DNA from: Terriglobia bacterium
Lineage (GTDB): Bacteria > Acidobacteriota > Terriglobia > Terriglobales > Acidobacteriaceae
Length of the DNA: 38,350 nucleotides
Assembly: GCA_021325035.1 (NCBI GenBank)
Contig: JAJPHW010000168.1
Location: 1 to 38,350 of the forward strand
Reading direction: 5' to 3'
A program made the translations under genes and the position numbers. The first letter of the stretch is position 1, and the number at the start of each line of letters is the position of its first letter. The notes beneath the pieces are model-generated. The model made no database searches and was not told where the DNA came from. It was given only the letters and a program-made list of their open reading frames with translations. Positions 34,568 through 38,350 of this stretch are shown piece by piece.

Positions 34568-36040
34568 TCATTCTCCGCGCAGCTTCTTCAACATCGCTAC
34601 GGCGTTCGTATTGTTGGGATTCAAATCCAAAGACTTCTGATAATTCTGGATCGCCAAGTCCTTCTGGCCGTTGTTCATGTAGGCCTCTCCGAGACTGTCA
34701 TAGACGTTTGACGACGTGGGATGCAATTCCACATTCTTCTGAAAAACCAGAATCGCATCCGCCAACTGTTTGCGCCCCATCAAGTTATAAGCATCCTGAT
34801 TGATGGCGTTCTCCGAAATGGCTCCGCTCGAGAGCGCAACCGAAAATTGCTTCAGCGCAGCCGTTGCTCCGTCCGTGCGTAGAGCGCGCGCGAACTGTAC
34901 GCCCGGCGAATCGTAGTTGTCATACTTCAGCCAATCGAACGCCGGCTGATCGCCACCCAAAGCATCGCTCACAATTTTCCGCGCAATCGAGAGTCCGTTT
35001 TCGCTATTCGCAAAGTAAACGACACCTGACTTCGCTTCCGGCAGGATGACGACATACGCCTTGAATACGCCGTTGTCACCCCAATGCCACAGCGATTCGC
35101 CCTGTGCGGTCTGTTGAATCCCCCATCCCAGTCCCCAAAAGAGAGTCTTCGATAATTCTTTCGGCACACGATCCGTACAGTTCGTACATGCCGGATCAAC
35201 CGCAATTTGGGCGGTCTCCATTTCACGCAGTGTCGCCGGCTTCAATCCCTTGCCCGTTAGCACTGCATCTACAAAAACTGCATAATCCCGCACGGTAGTG
35301 TCCAGGCTGGCGGCAGCGTTGGCTTCCTTCGGTTTGAATAAATCCACTGGAGTGCCATCAGCGTCATGGCCCGATGCGGCCGTATCGTCAAAGTCCTGTC
35401 GCCACACGTAACTGCTGCTGGTCATGCCCAGCGGCGCAAAAACCGCTTCCTGCATGTAATCGTTCAGCGGTTTGCCGGTGATTTGCTCCACCACTTTCTG
35501 CAAATAAACCATCCCCTCGCCGGAGTAGCTGAAGCGCTCTCCCGGAGTGAAATAAATTTTCAACGGATCATTATTGCGCCAGTTGGGGAACCCGGTCCGA
35601 TGGCTCAACGCGATGCGCGCAGTAATTTTTTGGAGGCGGTCATTCGTCTGCGGATCGCCTTCGACATATGGCTTGGACAAATATTTAGAGAGCGGCGCAT
35701 CGAGATCAAGCTTGCCATCATCCACCAGTTTCAACACGCCATAGGCAAAGACCGGCTTGCTCAGAGAACCGATGTTGAAGACGGTATCGTCATTCACAGG
35801 AGTCTTCGTTTTTGTATCTTTCACGCCATAACTTTGCAGCCAGAAAGTCTTGCCCTCGCGGACGACGGCAATCTGCATCCCTGGAATCTCTGCCTCTTTC
35901 ATCAGCTCAGGAATATCTTTTTGCAAGGCGGCCATAGCAGGATCATTGGCTGATGCTGGCTTCTTTTCGGCAGCAGCAAGCGGCATGGAAGCCAAACTAC
36001 AAACGATCGCAGCATAAGAAAATACGCGGAGTAAATTCAT
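34568..36040 (-). CDS. Serine beta-lactamase-like hydrolase with C-terminal TPR
   Basis: A 490-residue exported class C/DD-peptidase-fold serine hydrolase. ATG 36040 is preferred because GGAGG lies just upstream and a signal peptide follows (LLRVFSYAAIVCSLASMPLA); the longer frame to 36325 has no such features. Catalytic SxxK is Ser92-x-x-Lys95 in NIGSLSKPVFAYG, the tyrosine motif is Tyr172-Ser-Gly in FSYSGEGMVY, and the third motif is HWGDNG. After about residue 410 come TPR-like helices (VYDSLGEAYMNNGQKDLAIQ, NYQKSLDLNPNNTNAVAMLK). Such proteins are often esterases or peptidases rather than antibiotic-inactivating enzymes, so resistance should not be inferred. Confidence 0.92.
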   Translation of the reverse strand: MNLLRVFSYAAIVCSLASMPLAAAEKKPASANDPAMAALQKDIPELMKEAEIPGMQIAVVREGKTFWLQSYGVKDTKTKTPVNDDTVFNIGSLSKPVFAYGVLKLVDDGKLDLDAPLSKYLSKPYVEGDPQTNDRLQKITARIALSHRTGFPNWRNNDPLKIYFTPGERFSYSGEGMVYLQKVVEQITGKPLNDYMQEAVFAPLGMTSSSYVWRQDFDDTAASGHDADGTPVDLFKPKEANAAASLDTTVRDYAVFVDAVLTGKGLKPATLREMETAQIAVDPACTNCTDRVPKELSKTLFWGLGWGIQQTAQGESLWHWGDNGVFKAYVVILPEAKSGVVYFANSENGLSIARKIVSDALGGDQPAFDWLKYDNYDSPGVQFARALRTDGATAALKQFSVALSSGAISENAINQDAYNLMGRKQLADAILVFQKNVELHPTSSNVYDSLGEAYMNNGQKDLAIQNYQKSLDLNPNNTNAVAMLKKLRGE

Positions 36041-36250
36041 ACGTCCTCCAAATGTAAGCATTCTATGCCCGTCAGGGCTCTTCGGCAGGGCGGGGTTCAC
36101 ACACACGATACTTAGACGGACGACAAGGCGAAACGTGGGCACTGGTGCCCCAGAGCCTGCCCTGAGCAAAGCCGCAGGGTTAACCCTACTTTGGCTAACC
36201 TGGTGACGGGGGAACTTGAACTCTGCTGGAAGCGTCACGAAAGAGGCTGT

Positions 36251-36280
36251 CCCATCTTCGCGGGGTTCGAAGGATGGGAC
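36251..36280. repeat. REP-like palindrome 3
   Basis: Arms TCCCATCTTCG (36251-36261) and CGAAGGATGGGA (36269-36280) pair with one bulged base around CGGGGTT-type loop bases. The CTTCG...CGAAG core matches the elements near 8.9 kb. Confidence 0.7.
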
Positions 36281-36359
36281 CACGAACCTCCAGAAAGTGT
36301 TCTCTCCAGTCTTTACATCCGGCAATTTATACTGCCGGGGGATGATTGGGTTGAGATCG

Positions 36360-36396
36360 TGCCTCCCACCTTTCGAAAATCACGAAGCGTGAGGCA
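36360..36396. repeat. REP-like palindrome 4
   Basis: Arms beginning TGCCTCCCA (36360) and ending GCGTGAGGCA (36396) form an imperfect inverted repeat around TTTCG...CGAAG. Same type as the other three, more degenerate. Confidence 0.65.
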
Positions 36397-36473
36397 GCCT
36401 CAGAAGAGAAGATGCATAGAAACAAACTGCGGCGATTGGGCGGGCCAGCCCCCAACTGGGAGAGAGAATCGTA

Positions 36474-36794
36474 ATGGAGCTAACTCACAATTTGACTCGG
36501 ATTGATAAGCGATGGGCAGCCGCTAACGGATGTTCATTGATTATCGGAACCATTGTTAGGGCTATGCTTTCAAATCCATCTGGTGTTACTCCCTTGAATG
36601 GCCTTCAGTATAGTCATCTAGTCTCTCAACTTATTCATATTTTATTTAACCCGATAGCCTATTGCGTTGCAGCTCTTCTTCTTGTGTTTAGAGTTGTCCA
36701 GCTTAGGTGCATAGGGTTTTGGAGCATCCTATTTTCATTTGTAATCGGAGGCCTGCTCACCTCATCCGTCGTGACACTTGTTAGTCCATATTAA
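36474..36794 (+). CDS. Small hypothetical membrane protein
   Basis: No family recognised. The 106-residue product has a polar N-terminus, then two or three hydrophobic segments (SLIIGTIVRAMLSN weakly, FNPIAYCVAALLLVFRVVQL and FWSILFSFVIGGLLTSSVVT strongly). GGGAGAGAG lies about 8 nt before the ATG. Its codon composition is AT-richer than the surrounding housekeeping genes, and it sits between palindromes and another small membrane ORF, so it may be a recent arrival or an orphan. Reality as a gene is probable, not certain. Confidence 0.5.
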   Translation: MELTHNLTRIDKRWAAANGCSLIIGTIVRAMLSNPSGVTPLNGLQYSHLVSQLIHILFNPIAYCVAALLLVFRVVQLRCIGFWSILFSFVIGGLLTSSVVTLVSPY

Positions 36795-36921
36795 TGACTC
36801 ATCTCCCATTGTCCCAGAATTAAAGCAGTGGGCGCACCTGTCGGCACTTTGATTGATATAAAACTCGCGTGGGATGTTGCGACGCATGCTTACGGAGCTG
36901 TGAAATGCAGGTGATTCTAAA

Positions 36922-37176
36922 ATGAGCGAAAATAGTCCACTCTCAGTAAGGGACAGAATCTTTGGGTCTATAGCTGGTTTCAGCGGATTGTACTGTGTAG
37001 CCGTGATGTTTGAACTTTCGCTCCCCGGCGCCCGTGAACGCTTCGTCATTGCGCTTGCCATCTTTCTCGTTTCATTCTTGTTTGTCGAGTACAAGAAAGC
37101 AGTTGCCCTTGGCATCCTTGTATTCATTGCGCTGCGATTCGTGTGGGCGGGAATCGTTTTGCTGTGGCAGCATTAG
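36922..37176 (+). CDS. Small hypothetical membrane protein
   Basis: No family recognised. The 84-residue product has two to three transmembrane segments (FGSIAGFSGLYCVAVMFELS, RFVIALAIFLVSFLFVEYKK, ALGILVFIALRFVWAGIVLL). A ribosome binding site AGGTGA lies about 8 nt before the ATG. Positive residues between helices suggest a hairpin topology. It is 127 nt after the other small membrane ORF. A minus-strand frame over the same bases (36762-37127) is less protein-like and is rejected. Confidence 0.55.
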   Translation: MSENSPLSVRDRIFGSIAGFSGLYCVAVMFELSLPGARERFVIALAIFLVSFLFVEYKKAVALGILVFIALRFVWAGIVLLWQH

Positions 37177-37325
37177 CTCTTCAGGGAAGTAACTTATGTT
37201 TCGATTATTCTCCTGGATCATTCTAGGCACGAGGTTCTGCCGAACGAGGGGGAGCATTTTGCTTTCTCTATATACCACCCCTCCCGCTCGTTGACGCTCC
37301 CTCCCCACCCTCCTATACTTCTTTC

Positions 37326-38105
37326 ATGCCTCTTTCCGCCGTAATCGTGGACGACGAGCAACTCGCCCGCGACGAACTCGCCTTTTTGCTCAAGGGTGCG
37401 GGCGATGTTGACGTCGTCGCCCAAGGCAAAAACGGAGTCGAGGCCGTGAGCCTCATCCGCGAGCACAATCCCGATCTCGTTTTTCTTGATGTTCAAATGC
37501 CCGGACTCGACGGCTTTGGCGTTATTAAGAAGCTGCTCGACCGCAAGCATCCTTTGCCGAAAATTATCTTCGCAACGGCATTCGACCAATACGCGGTCAA
37601 AGCCTTCGAAGTCAATGCCGTGGATTACCTGCTCAAGCCCTTCGACAAAAAGCGCGTTGCGCAATCATTGCAGAAAGCCCGCACCAAAACCGACTCCGCC
37701 GCCGGATCATCCGACAGGCTCGAAACTCTAGTGAAGATGCTGGAAGCGCAAAAGCCGCAAGCTTCCAAGCTTTTGCTCAAAGCCGCTGGCCGCCTCTTTC
37801 TCGTCAATCAAAAAGACGTCTGTTTCGCTTCCATCGAAGATGGCATTATCACGGTCGTGACTGCTGGCGTTTCGGGAATGGAAGGTCAATCCAACTGCCG
37901 CACCCTCGAAGAATTGCTCGACAGCCTCGAGCCGAACCTCTTCTGGCGCGCGCACCGGTCGTATTTAGTGAACATCAATCGCATTAAAGAAGTCGTCCCA
38001 TGGTTTAAAAGCTCCTACCAGCTCCGCATGGACGATAAAAAGCAGACCGAAATTCCGGTCAGCCGCGCCCAAACCAAGCGCCTGCGCGAACTCTTCGGCC
38101 TTTAA
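37326..38105 (+). CDS. LytTR-family response regulator
   Basis: A 259-residue two-component response regulator of the LytR/AgrA group. The receiver domain (residues 1-120) has the acidic pair Asp9/Asp10, phosphoacceptor Asp55 in DLVFLDVQMPGLDGFG, Thr84 in IIFATAFDQYAVKAF and Lys104 in YLLKPFDKKR. The C-terminal LytTR DNA-binding domain (about 150-255) shows KLLLKAAGRLFLVNQKDVCF and FWRAHRSYLVNINRIKEVVP, ending SRAQTKRLRELFGL. The cognate LytS-type sensor kinase is not adjacent, so it is an orphan within this window. LytTR proteins often bind imperfect direct repeats; none was located with confidence nearby. Confidence 0.96.
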   Translation: MPLSAVIVDDEQLARDELAFLLKGAGDVDVVAQGKNGVEAVSLIREHNPDLVFLDVQMPGLDGFGVIKKLLDRKHPLPKIIFATAFDQYAVKAFEVNAVDYLLKPFDKKRVAQSLQKARTKTDSAAGSSDRLETLVKMLEAQKPQASKLLLKAAGRLFLVNQKDVCFASIEDGIITVVTAGVSGMEGQSNCRTLEELLDSLEPNLFWRAHRSYLVNINRIKEVVPWFKSSYQLRMDDKKQTEIPVSRAQTKRLRELFGL

Positions 38106-38148
38106 TTCCCTTCGTAGATTCCACTAGACTCTTAACGCTCTCTCTTGC

Positions 38149-38169
38149 ATACCATACCAGGTATGGTAT
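38149..38169. promoter_or_regulatory. Perfect palindromic operator and promoter of the CsoR/FrmR-type gene
   Basis: Perfect 10-bp arms ATACCATACC (38149-38158) and GGTATGGTAT (38160-38169) flank a single A. CsoR/RcnR/FrmR repressors bind AT-flanked palindromes of this kind in their own promoters. A -10-like TATATT (38167-38172) overlaps its right edge and TTGCAT (38145-38150) its left edge with a 16-nt spacer, so bound repressor would block RNA polymerase. Confidence 0.7.
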
Positions 38170-38180
38170 ATTACCCTTCG

Positions 38181-38350
38181 ATGAGCCACACCATTAAAGA
38201 CAAAGAGAAATTGCTCTTACGAGCAAAACGCATTCAAGGGCAGGTCGCGGCCCTCGTACGCACCCTCTCGGAAGAACGCGACTGTTCGGAAGTTCTGCAA
38301 GTAATGAGCGCCACCCGGGGAGCCATCAACAGCCTCATGGCTGAACTTCT
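38181..38350 (+). CDS. CsoR/RcnR/FrmR-family repressor, partial at window end
   Basis: The first 56 residues of a metal- or formaldehyde-sensing four-helix repressor; the frame is open to the window edge. Visible family features are LLRAKRIQGQVAALVRTLSE, Cys36 in EERDCSEVLQVMSATRGAIN, and NSLMAEL. In the family, the first cysteine of helix 2 and the later histidine define Cu(I), Ni/Co or formaldehyde sensing; the later residues are cut off, so the ligand cannot be called, though the spacing is closest to FrmR/RcnR-like members. No Shine-Dalgarno is present and the inferred transcription start lies at or next to the ATG. The expected partner (exporter or formaldehyde dehydrogenase) should lie beyond the edge. 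Confidence 0.88.
   Translation, partial: MSHTIKDKEKLLLRAKRIQGQVAALVRTLSEERDCSEVLQVMSATRGAINSLMAEL

Larger units (their letters stand above)
36041..36473. other. Palindrome-rich intergenic stretch
   Basis: About 430 bases without a supportable gene. It contains two REP-like palindromes (36251-36280 and 36360-36396), a perfect 12-bp palindrome AGGGTTAACCCT at 36176-36187, and a small inverted repeat CCCTG/CAGGG just before it. A frame at 36191-36505 translates the palindromes and is not credible. Confidence 0.6.

Noticed and set aside
34568-36325. 585-residue version of the beta-lactamase-like protein
   Set aside because: The extra 95 N-terminal residues precede a good ribosome binding site and a signal peptide beginning at 36040, and cross palindromic intergenic DNA.
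36191-36505. Plus-strand frame of 104 residues
   Set aside because: It translates the REP-like palindromes and overlaps the better supported small membrane ORF.
36762-37127. Minus-strand frame of 121 residues
   Set aside because: Antisense to the small membrane ORF at 36922, polar and low-complexity, no ribosome binding site found.

Overview
The window reads as ordinary chromosome from a member of the Acidobacteriota, probably class Terriglobia (Koribacter-like). That placement is inference. It rests on moderately GC-rich coding sequence, two adjacent lepB genes after rnc, the M50 peptidase-trpS-scpA-scpB-rluB block, many secreted TPR or low-complexity proteins of acidobacterial type, and short palindromic repeats containing a TGCCC...CTTCG core. 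There is no rRNA, CRISPR array, prophage or recognisable transposase.

Layout. 0-3.7 kb: pyrG on the minus strand, a vapBC toxin-antitoxin pair with a perfect palindrome over the vapB start, and an Lrp/AsnC regulator divergent from an isochorismatase-family hydrolase across an AT-rich region with three inverted repeats. 4.0-7.7 kb: tRNA-Ala(GGC), a secreted Lys/Pro/Ala-rich protein, an ECF sigma factor translationally coupled to a membrane anti-sigma factor with a TonB-like C-terminus, and a DyP peroxidase. 7.7-9.2 kb: a repeat-rich accessory patch around an AT-richer TPR gene. 9.2-20.7 kb: two secreted TPR proteins, rnc, two signal peptidases, an AsmA-like protein, a hexapeptide acyltransferase, and the operon M50 peptidase-trpS-scpA-scpB-rluB. 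20.7-28.9 kb: mutM (converging with rluB), an integral-membrane glycosyltransferase, purA with an ABM-domain protein, the minus-strand operon sucC-sucD-ndk-tautomerase, and trpD. 28.9-36.0 kb: the minus-strand operon rlmB/degenerate M1-like protein/DinB joined by 4-nt overlaps, a thiolase, two tandem paralogous secreted proteins, and a serine beta-lactamase-like protein fused to TPRs. 36.0-38.35 kb: a second palindrome-rich patch with two small membrane ORFs, an orphan LytTR response regulator, and the start of a CsoR/FrmR-type repressor behind a perfect palindromic operator.

Most genes are housekeeping: nucleotide synthesis (pyrG, purA, ndk), the TCA cycle (sucCD), tryptophan (trpS, trpD), chromosome segregation (scpAB), RNA maturation (rnc, rluB, rlmB), protein export (lepB x2) and base-excision repair (mutM). 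I found no convincing new multi-gene defence or biosynthetic system. The parts most worth a second look are the repeat-flanked TPR gene, the three-palindrome Lrp intergenic region, the degenerate M1-like protein locked into an rlmB operon, the sigma/anti-sigma pair with a TonB-like sensor end, the orphan membrane ORFs near 36.5-37.2 kb, and the apparently leaderless repressor at the right edge.
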